Shown: piece after piece, positions 15,906 through 24,631 of the stretch
How positions within the stretch are numbered: position 1 is the first letter of the stretch
How the letters are laid out: every line of letters starts with the position of its first letter
Position numbers and translations under genes: made by a program
The notes under the pieces: model-generated
Seen by the model: only the letters and a program-made list of their open reading frames with translations
The model's database searches: none
What the model was told of the DNA's origin: nothing
DNA from: Pseudomonas graminis
Lineage (GTDB): Bacteria; Pseudomonadota; Gammaproteobacteria; Pseudomonadales; Pseudomonadaceae
Length of the DNA stretch: 64,000 nt
Assembly: GCF_004364335.1 (NCBI RefSeq)
Contig: NZ_SOCR01000017.1
Coordinates: 26,619 to 90,618, forward strand
Direction: 5' to 3'

Positions 15906-17131
15906 CTCAGCATTTGCTGAATCCGGCCTGCCATCTGCGCCATATCAGCGACCGGGCGCGCATGAAGCCGACCGCAAACACCCACACGCAAAACATCGCC
16001 CAGTAGTCGCGCAACCTCTGTCATGTCCAAGACCTCCATCCCTTGCCGCGTGATGAACTGCGTCCCCAATCGCAGCGCCTGGTGCCCGGACCGTGAAGGA
16101 TCAACGCAAGTCCCAATGAGAATCCCCTGCGCCTGCAACGCATGCATCACGGCGCGCGGATCAGCATCAAGAGACAGCGGCAGCAAGAGTTGATGGGTGT
16201 GCACTTCGCCGTCGTTGGCCCCTATGACCGGCAAACCGGCATCAACCAGCGCCCGATGCAACCCCGCGCTGTTGCTGACAATGCGGGCAGCGTATTCGCG
16301 GCCACCGGCTTGGGCTTCAGTGAGGGTGACCGCCAGGGAGGGCAGCCGGCCGGCGTCGTAGTTGGCGAGCAGGCGGGTGTCGAGCAGGTTGCGCAGTGGC
16401 GTTGCGTCTTCCGGGTCGCGGCCGAGCACCAGTCCTTGCGGCCGGCCGGGCAAGGTTTTGTAGGTGGAGCTGCTGATGAGGTCGACGCCGGCGGCAAACG
16501 GATTGGGGTACGTGCCGCCGGCGATCAGGCCGAGCACGTGGGAGGCGTCGAACAGGGTTTTGGCGCCGACCGCACGGGCGGCGCTGACCACCGGGGCGAT
16601 GTCGTCTGCCTTGATCATGACGCTGCGTCCGAGCACGACGAGCTTAGGGCGGGTTTGGGTGATCATCTCTGCCGCGCGCGCTGCGTCGAGCTGGCAGTTG
16701 CGGCGGTCGAACGGCAGGTCCTCAACGATAAGGCCTGCCAATTCTGCAGTCCCGCCACGGCGCTGGCTCAGGTGCCCGCCGTGCTCGGCGGCGGGTGCCA
16801 GCACTTTGTCGCCCGGTCGGCAGTAGGCGTGGAAGATGGCCAGGTTGGCCAGGGTGCAGCTGGCCAGGCGGACTTCGGCCCATGCCGCGCCGAACAGGGT
16901 AATCGCGGCGTGGCTGGTGAAAGTTTCAAGCACACTGACCAGCTCGGTGTCTGGCTGTTCTTTGTGGCCGGTCGGGCCCATCGCCGGGTAGGCGCTGAGC
17001 GCGGGGTTGTAGGCGGCCATGGCGCGTGCGCTGGGGAGGTTGGCGCCGGCGTAGAGCATCAGGCGCTGGGTCTCCAGTTGCGGCAATCGGTCGGCACAGG
17101 CGGCGAGCAAGGCATCGAGATCACGGGGCAT
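15878..17131 (-). CDS. SHMT/GlyA-like PLP enzyme (hydroxymethyltransferase or aldolase)
   Basis: 417 residues from ATG 17131, with AAGGAGG 9 bases upstream; the frame extends to 17191 but would overlap the gntR stop. It is a fold-type I PLP enzyme of the serine hydroxymethyltransferase group: PAEHGGHLSQRRGG, DASHVLGLIAGG (PLP-binding Asp and His), SSSTYKTLPGRPQGL with the Schiff-base Lys. Motifs differ enough from housekeeping GlyA that another beta-hydroxy amino acid may be the substrate. It lies 25 bases after gntR on the same strand. Confidence 0.8.
   Translation of the reverse strand: MPRDLDALLAACADRLPQLETQRLMLYAGANLPSARAMAAYNPALSAYPAMGPTGHKEQPDTELVSVLETFTSHAAITLFGAAWAEVRLASCTLANLAIFHAYCRPGDKVLAPAAEHGGHLSQRRGGTAELAGLIVEDLPFDRRNCQLDAARAAEMITQTRPKLVVLGRSVMIKADDIAPVVSAARAVGAKTLFDASHVLGLIAGGTYPNPFAAGVDLISSSTYKTLPGRPQGLVLGRDPEDATPLRNLLDTRLLANYDAGRLPSLAVTLTEAQAGGREYAARIVSNSAGLHRALVDAGLPVIGANDGEVHTHQLLLPLSLDADPRAVMHALQAQGILIGTCVDPSRSGHQALRLGTQFITRQGMEVLDMTEVARLLGDVLRVGVCGRLHARPVADMAQMAGRIQQMLSKKKPLGSG
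15880..15905 (+). terminator. Intrinsic terminator of the candidate sRNA
   Basis: AGCCGCT, loop CCCC, AGCGGCT, then eight Ts. On the opposite strand the same bases encode the last residues (KKKPLGSG) and stop of the SHMT-like protein. Confidence 0.7.
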
Positions 17132-17156
17132 GGTCGGCCGCCTCCTTAATGACGAG

Positions 17157-17894
17157 TCAACGACGAATGGAATTCGGGTGCTCGGATTCATCCCTGACCA
17201 GCAGCATCAGGGCGTCGCGTTTCTCCAGCAGGTGGTGGCGCAGGATGCTGCTCAGGCGCTTCCCGTCCCGGGCTTGCAGGGCCTCGATCATTTCTTCGTG
17301 ATCGTGCAGTGCGCGGTCCCACTTTGGGGCTTGATGATTGGAGAGGAAGCGTAATGCGTGGATGCGCCGATTCAGCGACAGGTAAACCTGACGCAGCGCC
17401 GAGTTGCGCGCGGCCAGGTTGATCAGGTCGTGGATGGCGCGGTTGCGCTGGTAGTAACCCGGCAGGTCGTTCTGGTTTTTGCTGACCACCATGGCGTAGT
17501 GCAGCGCTTTGATGTCGTCGATTTCCTGGGGGGTGATGCGCTCACAGGCCAGTTCCCCGGCGAAGGCTTCGATGCCGCTCATCAGCTCGAAGGTTTCGCG
17601 GATCTCCAGCTCGGACATGCGCGCAACGCTGGCGCCACGGTTCGGGTTGATCTCGATCAGCCCTTCCATGGCCAGCACTTTCAGCGCTTCACGCAGTGGC
17701 GTGCGGGAGATGCCGAGGGTTTCGCACAGCTCGCGCTCGTTGAGCTTGGTGCCCGGGGCGAGCACGCCCTCAGTAATAAAGCCGCGCAGGTGATCGATGA
17801 CGATGTCGTGCAGGCGCTGGCGTTCGACTTTGGGGATCAGTCGTGCAGCCGGTTGGTCGCGCGGTTGGTCGGTTATCTCGTCAAAATTTTGCAT
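17157..17894 (-). CDS. GntR-family (FCD) transcriptional regulator
   Basis: 245 residues: winged helix at about 25-95 (LAPGTKLNERELCETLGISRTPLREALKVL in outline) followed by a helical FCD ligand domain (RNRAIHDLINLAARN, HDHEEMIEAL with metal-binding His). An AAGGA site lies 8 bases before ATG 17894. Its start codon lies inside the palindrome ATTTTGCATACAAAAT, and related sites precede the divergent aminotransferase and the malic enzyme gene, so it probably represses itself and the whole cluster until a metabolite binds the FCD domain. Confidence 0.9.
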   Translation of the reverse strand: MQNFDEITDQPRDQPAARLIPKVERQRLHDIVIDHLRGFITEGVLAPGTKLNERELCETLGISRTPLREALKVLAMEGLIEINPNRGASVARMSELEIRETFELMSGIEAFAGELACERITPQEIDDIKALHYAMVVSKNQNDLPGYYQRNRAIHDLINLAARNSALRQVYLSLNRRIHALRFLSNHQAPKWDRALHDHEEMIEALQARDGKRLSSILRHHLLEKRDALMLLVRDESEHPNSIRR

Positions 17895-17901
17895 ACAAAA
17901 T
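17886..17901. promoter_or_regulatory. Candidate GntR operator 1 (autoregulatory)
   Basis: ATTTTGCATACAAAAT, with perfect six-base arms ATTTTG/CAAAAT, overlaps the gntR start codon. Confidence 0.6.
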
Positions 17902-18010
17902 CCTTATCGGACCCGCTCTAGCACAGAGTCCTTATTCGAAAATGCTCCAGTTCGCTGGGAAGATTAGCGTAATTAGGCCGTTTGACACAGCAATGCCCTG
18001 TGCTAGGTTA

Positions 18011-18026
18011 ATTTTGAATTCAAAAT
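18011..18026. promoter_or_regulatory. Candidate GntR operator 2 (aminotransferase promoter)
   Basis: ATTTTGAATTCAAAAT is a perfect 16-base palindrome 30 bases upstream of the aminotransferase ATG, sharing both arms with operator 1. Confidence 0.65.
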
Positions 18027-18055
18027 ACCAAATTATAAAAAACAAGGAGTCACCG

Positions 18056-19267
18056 ATGCTGAAGCTCGATTTCCACCCTGCCGGTCGCCACTTCCTTCAG
18101 ATTCCCGGACCTAGCCCGGTGCCGGATCGTATCCTTCGTGCGATGAGTTACCCCACCATTGACCACCGCGGCCCGGAGTTCGGCGAGCTGGGGCTTAAGG
18201 TGCTGGAAGGCATCAAGCAGATCTTCAAGACCGTGCATCCAGTGGTGATTTATCCGGCGTCGGGCACCGGTGCCTGGGAAGCGGCGCTGTGCAACACCCT
18301 GAGTTCGGGCGACGAAGTGTTGATGTTCGAGACCGGCCACTTCGCGACGCTGTGGCAGAAGATGGCCCTGAATCTCGGCCTCAAGCCGCAGTTCATCGGT
18401 CGGCCCGGCATTGAAGGCTGGCGCGGCGGCGTCGATGCGCAAATGATCGAAGACCACCTGCGCGCTGACGGCGGGCATCGCATCAAGGCCGTCTGCGTCG
18501 TGCACAACGAGACCAGCACCGGTGTGACGTCGGACATCGCTTCCGTGCGCAAGGCCATTGATGCGGCGGGCCACCCTGCCCTGCTGCTGGTCGACACCAT
18601 CTCCGGCTTGGCCTCCGCCGACTATCGTCATGACGAGTGGGGCGTTGACGTGACGGTTTCCGGCTCGCAGAAAGGCCTTATGTTGCCGCCCGGCATCAGC
18701 TTCAACGCCCTGTCGCCGAAGGCCATCGAGGCCAGCAAAAGCGCCGGTTTGCCACGCAGTTTCTGGGCGTGGGACGAGATCATCGAGATGAACAAGACCG
18801 GTTACTGGCCGTACACGCCGAACACCAACCTGTTGTACGGCTTGTCCGAGGCGCTGGACATGATCCTCGGCGAAGGCCTGGACAACGTGTTCATCCGTCA
18901 CAACCGCCTGGCGAAGGCCTGCCGCACCGCCGTGACGGCCTGGGGCCTGGAGATTCAGTGCGCCGACCCGAGCGTTTACAGCCCCGTGCTCACCGGCGTG
19001 ATGACGCCTGAAGGCATCGACGCCGACCAAGTGCGCAAGACCATTTACGAGCGCTTCGACATGTCCCTCGGCACCGGCCTGGGCAAGATGAAAGGCCGCA
19101 TGTTCCGCATCGGCCACTTGGGCGACTGCAACGACCTGATGCTAATGGCCACCCTGACCGGCTGTGAAATGGGCCTGCAGATGGCCGGCGTAAAACTTCA
19201 GTCCAGCGGTGTTCTGGCCGCGATGGATTACTTGGGAGGGCAAGCGGTGCCGCTGCGACGCGACTGA
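18056..19267 (+). CDS. Serine/alanine/aspartate-glyoxylate aminotransferase-type enzyme
   Basis: 403 residues from ATG 18056, with CAAGGAG at good spacing. Class V aminotransferase: IPGPSPVPDRILRAM start, YPASGTGAWEA, VHNETSTGV, LLVDTISGLAS (PLP Asp), VSGSQKGLMLPPG (Schiff-base Lys), and a GLGKMKGRMFRIGHLGD C-terminal block. This is the SgaA group that moves amino groups to glyoxylate, giving glycine; BhcA of the beta-hydroxyaspartate cycle belongs to the same group. Divergent from gntR and first gene of the rightward part of the cluster. It is followed by an intrinsic terminator, so later genes may be expressed at a lower level. Confidence 0.88.
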   Translation: MLKLDFHPAGRHFLQIPGPSPVPDRILRAMSYPTIDHRGPEFGELGLKVLEGIKQIFKTVHPVVIYPASGTGAWEAALCNTLSSGDEVLMFETGHFATLWQKMALNLGLKPQFIGRPGIEGWRGGVDAQMIEDHLRADGGHRIKAVCVVHNETSTGVTSDIASVRKAIDAAGHPALLLVDTISGLASADYRHDEWGVDVTVSGSQKGLMLPPGISFNALSPKAIEASKSAGLPRSFWAWDEIIEMNKTGYWPYTPNTNLLYGLSEALDMILGEGLDNVFIRHNRLAKACRTAVTAWGLEIQCADPSVYSPVLTGVMTPEGIDADQVRKTIYERFDMSLGTGLGKMKGRMFRIGHLGDCNDLMLMATLTGCEMGLQMAGVKLQSSGVLAAMDYLGGQAVPLRRD

Positions 19268-19278
19268 CGCAACACTTG

Positions 19279-19303
19279 GCTGCGGCACACCCGCAGCTTT
19301 TTT
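19279..19303 (+). terminator. Intrinsic terminator after the aminotransferase gene
   Basis: GCTGCGG (19279-19285), loop CACAC, CCGCAGC (19291-19297), then TTTTTT. Confidence 0.8.
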
Positions 19304-19368
19304 GACACATCTCACTATCCCGAATCATCGCGTTGTCAGCGAACACAATAAGAAACTGGAGATAGCAC

Positions 19369-20667
19369 ATGAAGTTTTTACGTCTGCGCCCCACCACGGT
19401 GGTGCTGTTCATGCTGTGCGCCATGTATTTCATTACCTACCTGGATCGCGTCAATGTCAGCACCGCCGCCGTCGGTTTCGGTAAAGAATTCAACCTGAGC
19501 AAAACCGAGATCGGCATCGTCTTCTCGGCCTTCGCGTACCCCTACCTGATCTTCCAAATCATCGGCGGCTGGGTCAGCGACCGCTTCGGCGCCAAGCGCA
19601 CGCTGGTGGTGTGCGGGCTGATCTGGGCCAGCGCCACAGTGCTGACCGGTCTGGCCGGCGGCTTCGTCTCGCTGATCGTCGCGCGGATATTGCTCGGCCT
19701 CGGTGAGGGCGCCACCTTTCCGGCTGCAACAGCGGCAATGTCCCGCTGGATCCCCAAAGAGAAACGCGGCTTCGCCCAAGGCATCACCCACGCCTTCGCC
19801 CGTCTCGGTAACGCGTTGGCGCCGGCAGCGATGATCGCGGTGATGGCCACGTATGGCTGGCGCGAATCGTTTTACGTCTGCGCGGCCACCAGCTTTGTCT
19901 GGGTCATCTTGTGGATGGCGGTGTTCACCGAGCACCCGAAAGACCACCCGCGCATTTCCAAGCAGGAACTGGACACCCTGCCGCCGCCGAAAGTGAAATC
20001 CAGCGTCGTGCTGCCGTGGGGTCGCCTGTTCAAGCGCATGGCCCCGGTCACGATCGTTTACTTCTGCTACGGCTGGACGCTGTGGCTGCTGCTCAGCTGG
20101 GTGCCGATGTACTTCATGAACATGGGCCTGGATTTGAAGGGCACGGCGATTTTCGCATCGACGGTGTTCTTCGGCGGCGTGGTCGGCGACACCCTGGGTG
20201 GCATCGTCAGCGACCGCATTTATGCGCGCACCCAGGACCTGAACAAGGCGCGCAGTCTGATGGTTGCGGTGTGTCTGGGCCTGACGCTGCTGTCGCTGGT
20301 GCCGCTGATGTTCACCAAGGACATGCACATTTCCCTGGCCTGCCTGGCGATCGGGTTTTTCTTCTCCGAGATGACCATCGGCCCGATGTGGGCGATTCCC
20401 ATGGACATCGCGCCGGACCATTGCGGCACCGCGAGCGGCATGATGAACACCGGATCGGCCATGGCCGCCATCGTCAGCCCTGTGGCCGCCGGTCTGTTGA
20501 TCGACACGTTTGGCAACTGGCAGCTGCCGTTTCTGGTCAGCATTGTTCTGCTGGCGATTGGCGTGGTGCTGTCGTTCCGCATGAAGCCACAGAACAAGTT
20601 TGACTACGGGCAGCCGGCTGCGCCGCTGACAGCGGGTGCGGAACCGGCGCCGGTGGTCAGTAAATAA
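19369..20667 (+). CDS. MFS transporter, anion:cation symporter (ACS) type
   Basis: 432 residues with 12 predicted membrane helices. The loop-2 signature GGWVSDRFGAKRTLV is present, with the N-terminal TYLDRVNVSTAA and GEGATFPAATAAMSRWIP typical of ACS transporters of small organic acids. Proton-driven uptake of a carboxylate feeding the surrounding enzymes is the likely role; the substrate is not readable. A GGAGA site lies before ATG 19369. Confidence 0.88.
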   Translation: MKFLRLRPTTVVLFMLCAMYFITYLDRVNVSTAAVGFGKEFNLSKTEIGIVFSAFAYPYLIFQIIGGWVSDRFGAKRTLVVCGLIWASATVLTGLAGGFVSLIVARILLGLGEGATFPAATAAMSRWIPKEKRGFAQGITHAFARLGNALAPAAMIAVMATYGWRESFYVCAATSFVWVILWMAVFTEHPKDHPRISKQELDTLPPPKVKSSVVLPWGRLFKRMAPVTIVYFCYGWTLWLLLSWVPMYFMNMGLDLKGTAIFASTVFFGGVVGDTLGGIVSDRIYARTQDLNKARSLMVAVCLGLTLLSLVPLMFTKDMHISLACLAIGFFFSEMTIGPMWAIPMDIAPDHCGTASGMMNTGSAMAAIVSPVAAGLLIDTFGNWQLPFLVSIVLLAIGVVLSFRMKPQNKFDYGQPAAPLTAGAEPAPVVSK

Positions 20668-20731
20668 AGCGACAACGGGGGCCGCCTCCGTCCTGTAAGG
20701 TGCAGTCGAGCCCACTCAATGGAGCATTCTT

Positions 20732-21496
20732 TTGGACACTGACACCCAACCTTCGCGCCTGGCGCAGCTGATCGTCGATGGGCAGAACAAGCGCAGCCTG
20801 TTGGGCGAACTGGATTTTGACCTGAATCCGACAGACCGCGACGCGGCGTACCTCACGCAACAGAAAATCCTGCGCCTGCGTGGCGTTGAAGCCGGCGGCT
20901 GGAAGATTGGTTCGAAATCCGCTGACGGCCCGATCCAAGGCTCACCGCTGCCCCGCGACTGCCTGTTCCCGTCCACCGGCACGCTGGACCGCAGCGTCTA
21001 TCCGCCGGTGGGTCTGGAGCTGGAGATCGCCTTTCGCTTCAACCGCACCTTTAGCCCGCGGGATGAGGCGTACAGCGACGAAGAAGTCATGGCGGGCATC
21101 GGCGAAATGGCGGCGTCCATTGAGGTGGTGTCCAGCCGGTTTGCGGCCTGGCCAAAGATCGAGCCGCTGACGCAATTGGCCGACTTGCTTAACCACGGCG
21201 CCCTGGTGGTGGGGGATTTCGTACCCTACGACGCGTCCTTTCCCTTTGTTGAGCCGACGCTGACCTTCACGGTGAATGGCGAGACCATCGTACCGTCGAA
21301 AGTCGCCAACCCGGCAGGCGACCCGCGCCGGCTGTTGCCGTGGCTGGTCAACCATCACACCCTTAATGGACTGCCGTTGCCCGAGGACTTCGTGATCACC
21401 ACGGGTTCTTATACCGGCATGCACCTCGCCCAGGGCATGGCTGAGGTGATGGGGCAGATCAATGGGCTGCCGCCTGTATCTCTTACGCTGGCCTGA
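20732..21496 (+). CDS. 2-keto-4-pentenoate hydratase / FAH-family protein
   Basis: 254 residues from an unusual TTG start at 20732 with TGGAG 7 bases upstream; no better ATG is near. It shows fumarylacetoacetate-hydrolase-fold landmarks: GWKIG near residue 57, GLELEIAFRF (acidic metal ligands), AAMA-like segment AASIEVV, LADLLNHGALVVGD, and the ITTGSYTG C-terminal block of MhpD-type hydratases. It would hydrate or decarboxylate a 2-oxo acid in the same pathway. An intrinsic terminator follows. Confidence 0.8.
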   Translation: MDTDTQPSRLAQLIVDGQNKRSLLGELDFDLNPTDRDAAYLTQQKILRLRGVEAGGWKIGSKSADGPIQGSPLPRDCLFPSTGTLDRSVYPPVGLELEIAFRFNRTFSPRDEAYSDEEVMAGIGEMAASIEVVSSRFAAWPKIEPLTQLADLLNHGALVVGDFVPYDASFPFVEPTLTFTVNGETIVPSKVANPAGDPRRLLPWLVNHHTLNGLPLPEDFVITTGSYTGMHLAQGMAEVMGQINGLPPVSLTLA

Positions 21497-21520
21497 CGTT
21501 TTATCTCGCTGTCATAAAAA

Positions 21521-21549
21521 AAACCCGCCGATTTGGCGGGTTCTTTTTT
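21521..21549. terminator. Bidirectional intrinsic terminator
   Basis: AACCCGCC (21522-21529) pairs with GGCGGGTT (21535-21542). It is flanked by an A tract on the left and a T tract on the right, so it can end both the hydratase gene and the convergent malic enzyme gene. Confidence 0.85.
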
Positions 21550-21561
21550 GCTGTGAAGCTT

Positions 21562-23238
21562 TTAGTCAGGGCGGCGGACATACGACCGGTAAACAGGCTG
21601 CCAGAAGTCTTTCTCGATCGCTGCTGACAGTTCAGCTTCCGATTGCGGCGGCGCTACACTGTCGCGCTGGGCCGCCATGCCGACAGCGAACGCGATGCGC
21701 TTGCTGACCGACTGAACATCCCGCAACGGCGGCAACATCTGCCCTGCCGCGGCACACTCTGCCAGCGCCTGGGCCGACGCCATCAGCATGCCGTCGGTGA
21801 CGCGGGTCGCCTTGCTGGCGATGGCGCCAAGGCCAATGCCGGGGAAGATGTAGGAGTTATTGCACTGGGCGATAGGGAAGGTTTTGCCCAGCACCTCAAT
21901 GGGCAGAAACGGACTGCCCGTGGCCACCAGCGCCTGCCCGTCGGTCCATTGCAGAATGTCCTTGGGGTGCGCTTCGATCTGCGAAGTCGGGTTGGACAGC
22001 GGCATGATGATCGGCTGCGGGCAATGGCCGTGCATGGTTTCGACGATCTGCTGGGTGAACAGTCCGGCCTTGCCCGACACGCCAATCAGCACCGTGGGTT
22101 TGGCGTTGCTGACCACCTCATGCAGCGAGGGCCAGTGGGCGCTGAACGCCCAGTCGTTCAACGATTCGCTGGAGTGGGCCAGGCGCTGTTGGAAATCGTA
22201 GAGGCCCGGCTGGCGATCGGTCAGCAACCCTTTGCTGTTGAGCAGATACACCTGACTGCGGGCCTGGGCTTCGGACAAGCCTTCGAGCTGCATGGCGGCG
22301 ATGATTTGCTCGGCGATCCCACAACCCGCTGACCCGGCGCCGACGAAGGCGACGGTCTGATCGGACAAGCGCTGGCCCTTCATCTTGCAGGCGGCCAGTA
22401 AGGTGCCCACGGTGACGGCGGCAGTGCCCTGAATGTCATCGTTGAAGCAGCACAGCTGATCGCGAAAGCGAGCCAGCAACGGCATGGCATTGGTCAGCGC
22501 GAAGTCTTCGAACTGCAGAATGGCTTCCGGCCAACGGCGCTGAACGCCCTCGACGAATGCCTGCACGAACGCATCATATTCAGCGCCGCGAACACGTTCC
22601 TGGCCACGGCCGAAGTACAGCGGATCCGCCAGCAGCGCCGGATTGTTGGTGCCCACGTCGAGCACCACTGGCAGCGTATAAGCCGGGCTGATGCCACCGC
22701 ACGCCGTGTACAGCGACAACTTGCCGATGGGAATGCCCATGCCGCCAACGCCCTGATCACCCAGGCCGAGAATGCGCTCGCAGTCGCTGACGACGATGAC
22801 TTTGACGTTGTCCTTGGTGACGTTGTTGAGGATTTCGTCGATTCGGTCCTTGTCGGCGATGCTGATGAACAAACCGCGATGGCTGCGGTAAATGCGGGAA
22901 AATTCCTGACAAACCTTGCCGACGGTGGGGGTGTAGATGATCGGCAGCATCTCGTCGAGGTGGTCGTCGACGACGCGGTAGAACAGCGTTTCGTTGGAGT
23001 CCTGAATGGAGCGCAGGAGAATGTGTTTATCCAGATCGGTCGCGCAGGCCTGGTACTGGTGATAGGCGCGGCTCGCCTGTTGTTCGATGGTTTCGACCCG
23101 CTCGGGGAGCAGGCCTTGCAAGGCAAGGGCTTCGCGTTCGTCGAGGCTGAACGCTGTGCCTTTGTTGAGAAGCGGAGTGCCCAACAACGTGGGCCCGGCG
23201 AAAGGGACTTGCAAGGTGCGATCAGTGGCATGGGTCAT
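21562..23238 (-). CDS. maeA: NAD-dependent malic enzyme
   Basis: 558 residues. Oxidative decarboxylation of malate to pyruvate. Malic N-terminal domain with YTPTVGKVCQ and RGLFIS, a SDCERILGLGDQGVGGMGIP block, FNDDIQGTAAVTVG, a Rossmann GAGSAGCGIA, and PLSNPTSQIEAHP. Length fits the SfcA/MaeA group. GGAGA lies 5 bases before ATG 23238. The promoter contains an ATTTTGAATTC operator half identical to those at gntR, which places the gene in the same regulon although it is transcribed convergently. Confidence 0.95.
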   Translation of the reverse strand: MTHATDRTLQVPFAGPTLLGTPLLNKGTAFSLDEREALALQGLLPERVETIEQQASRAYHQYQACATDLDKHILLRSIQDSNETLFYRVVDDHLDEMLPIIYTPTVGKVCQEFSRIYRSHRGLFISIADKDRIDEILNNVTKDNVKVIVVSDCERILGLGDQGVGGMGIPIGKLSLYTACGGISPAYTLPVVLDVGTNNPALLADPLYFGRGQERVRGAEYDAFVQAFVEGVQRRWPEAILQFEDFALTNAMPLLARFRDQLCCFNDDIQGTAAVTVGTLLAACKMKGQRLSDQTVAFVGAGSAGCGIAEQIIAAMQLEGLSEAQARSQVYLLNSKGLLTDRQPGLYDFQQRLAHSSESLNDWAFSAHWPSLHEVVSNAKPTVLIGVSGKAGLFTQQIVETMHGHCPQPIIMPLSNPTSQIEAHPKDILQWTDGQALVATGSPFLPIEVLGKTFPIAQCNNSYIFPGIGLGAIASKATRVTDGMLMASAQALAECAAAGQMLPPLRDVQSVSKRIAFAVGMAAQRDSVAPPQSEAELSAAIEKDFWQPVYRSYVRRPD

Positions 23239-23260
23239 GTCTGTCTCCTGTGCTTATTGT

Positions 23261-23276
23261 ATTTTGAATTCAATGT
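23261..23276. promoter_or_regulatory. Candidate GntR operator 3 (malic enzyme promoter)
   Basis: ATTTTGAATTCAATGT keeps the left arm and centre of operator 2 and lies 23 bases upstream of the malic enzyme ATG. Confidence 0.55.
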
Positions 23277-23359
23277 ACACCTTTGGCCTGGAAAGCCAAC
23301 CGTGGAGGTGTTCACGATTCTTCGGACCTGCATATTCCCTGGGAAGACTGCGATCATCC

Positions 23360-23832
23360 CGTAGGACTGGCTTTAGCCGGGAAAGCGTTGGGTGTCTCGC
23401 TGCAAATGTTGTGTTGTCCATGCGGGCCTCTTCCCGGCTGAAGCCGGTCCCACTAAACACCGCGTACACCCAGGGAATTGGCTCATGCCGCATACCCTGT
23501 GGGACCGGCTTTAGCCGGGAAAGCGTCAGGCGTCGCGCTGCAAATGTTGTGTTGTCCATGCGGGCCCCTTCCCGGCTGAAGCCGGTCCCACTAAACACCG
23601 CGTATACCCAGGGAATTGGCTCATGCCGCATACCCTGTGGGACCGGCTTTAGCCGGGAAAGCGTCAGGCGTCGCGCTGCAAATGTTGTGTTGTCCATGCG
23701 GGCCTCTTCCCCCAGGGAATTGGCTCATGCCGCATACCCTGTGGGACCGGCTTTAGCCGGGAAAGCGTCAGGCGTCGCGCTGCAAATGTTGTGTTGTCCA
23801 TGCGGGCCTCTTCCCGGCTGAAGCCGGTCTAC
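23360..23832. repeat. Tandem REPIN array, 138-bp period (family B REP)
   Basis: Four units start at REP heads near 23363, 23501, 23639 and 23743 (GGGACCGGCTTTAGCCGGGA), each paired with an inverted CTTCCCGGCTGAAGCCGGTC. The first two steps are 138 bases (again a multiple of three, so false frames arise). The third is 104 because 34 bases holding one inverted REP were deleted near 23710. The spacer word CAAATGTTGTGTTGTCCATG is kept in every unit. Confidence 0.95.
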
Positions 23833-23956
23833 AGATACACCACGATCATCCAGTGGGACCGACTAAGGCCAGCATCGCCCTCACGACTATCAACCTGCCA
23901 TCACCCTCAGGCAAAATGCCGGACCTATGTAGGAATTATCCCCAGGAGTGGTCGGA

Positions 23957-24541
23957 ATGCGCTTGTTCAGTTTAAGAACCCTGCTGGTCTGCACCGCTTT
24001 GGCTTCATGCCTGGGCATGGTCGGCGCGCAGGCCGCGACCAAAGCCAAACCCGCGCCGAAACCTTCCGGGCAAAAAGTCGCGATGCTCGGCGGCAAATTC
24101 GCTTTTACCCTGCCGAAGGACTACGTCAAAGGGCCGATGGAAGAGATCGACGCCAAAGCCAGGGCCGCCGGCGTCACCGGCTCGCTGTACATGAACAAGC
24201 CGGCCAAGCGCGTGGTCATCATCACCGAAGCGCCGCTGCCCAATGACCAGAAGGTCGGCGCCAACGACAAGCCAACCCTCGACGGGATCATCGCCGACAC
24301 GCTGCAACAGCAGCAGTCCAGCTACAAGGACTTCAAGAAGCTGGGCGAGAAGAAGATCGTACGAAAAGGCCTCGGCATGCGTCAGCTGGATATCTCGGGC
24401 AGCGTAGACGGCGGCCGTGTGCTGAGCACGACGATTACCGCGGCCTACGGCAAACGCACGGCAATGGTCAACGTGATCTCCCTGGCGAAGGATGCCAAGG
24501 CCCATGGCGAGGTGGTCAAGGGTGTGACCGGCGGCAAGTGA
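23957..24541 (+). CDS. Exported protein of unknown function
   Basis: 194 residues from ATG 23957 with CAGGAG 8 bases upstream (a GTG at 23948 is in frame). It has a Sec signal peptide (LLVCTALASCLGMVGAQAA), then a Lys/Pro-rich linker and a compact domain beginning VAMLGGKFAFTLPKDY. Repeated beta-rich segments resemble small lipoprotein-like periplasmic domains, but no family is recognised. Monocistronic between a REPIN array and a convergent gene. Confidence 0.8.
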   Translation: MRLFSLRTLLVCTALASCLGMVGAQAATKAKPAPKPSGQKVAMLGGKFAFTLPKDYVKGPMEEIDAKARAAGVTGSLYMNKPAKRVVIITEAPLPNDQKVGANDKPTLDGIIADTLQQQQSSYKDFKKLGEKKIVRKGLGMRQLDISGSVDGGRVLSTTITAAYGKRTAMVNVISLAKDAKAHGEVVKGVTGGK

Positions 24542-24631
24542 GGACTGCTGCTTTTTGGGCGGCGATTGCAGCCGGAAAAGCAGCGATTTCAGATCCACCG
24601 TCGTAAGACGCCGGTAGGAACAGAGTCTGAT

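Noticed and set aside
15764..16006. 80-codon plus-strand frame METHTQAGERQ...
   Set aside because: It reads through a strong intrinsic terminator and into the SHMT-like gene, so the stretch is better explained as a small RNA.
19378..20715. 445-codon frame antisense to the MFS transporter
   Set aside because: Low-complexity His/Arg/Gln-rich translation typical of antisense shadows in GC-rich genes.
23087..23821. 244-codon frame across the second REPIN array
   Set aside because: It runs through malic enzyme antisense and repeated 46-residue units generated by the 138-bp period.
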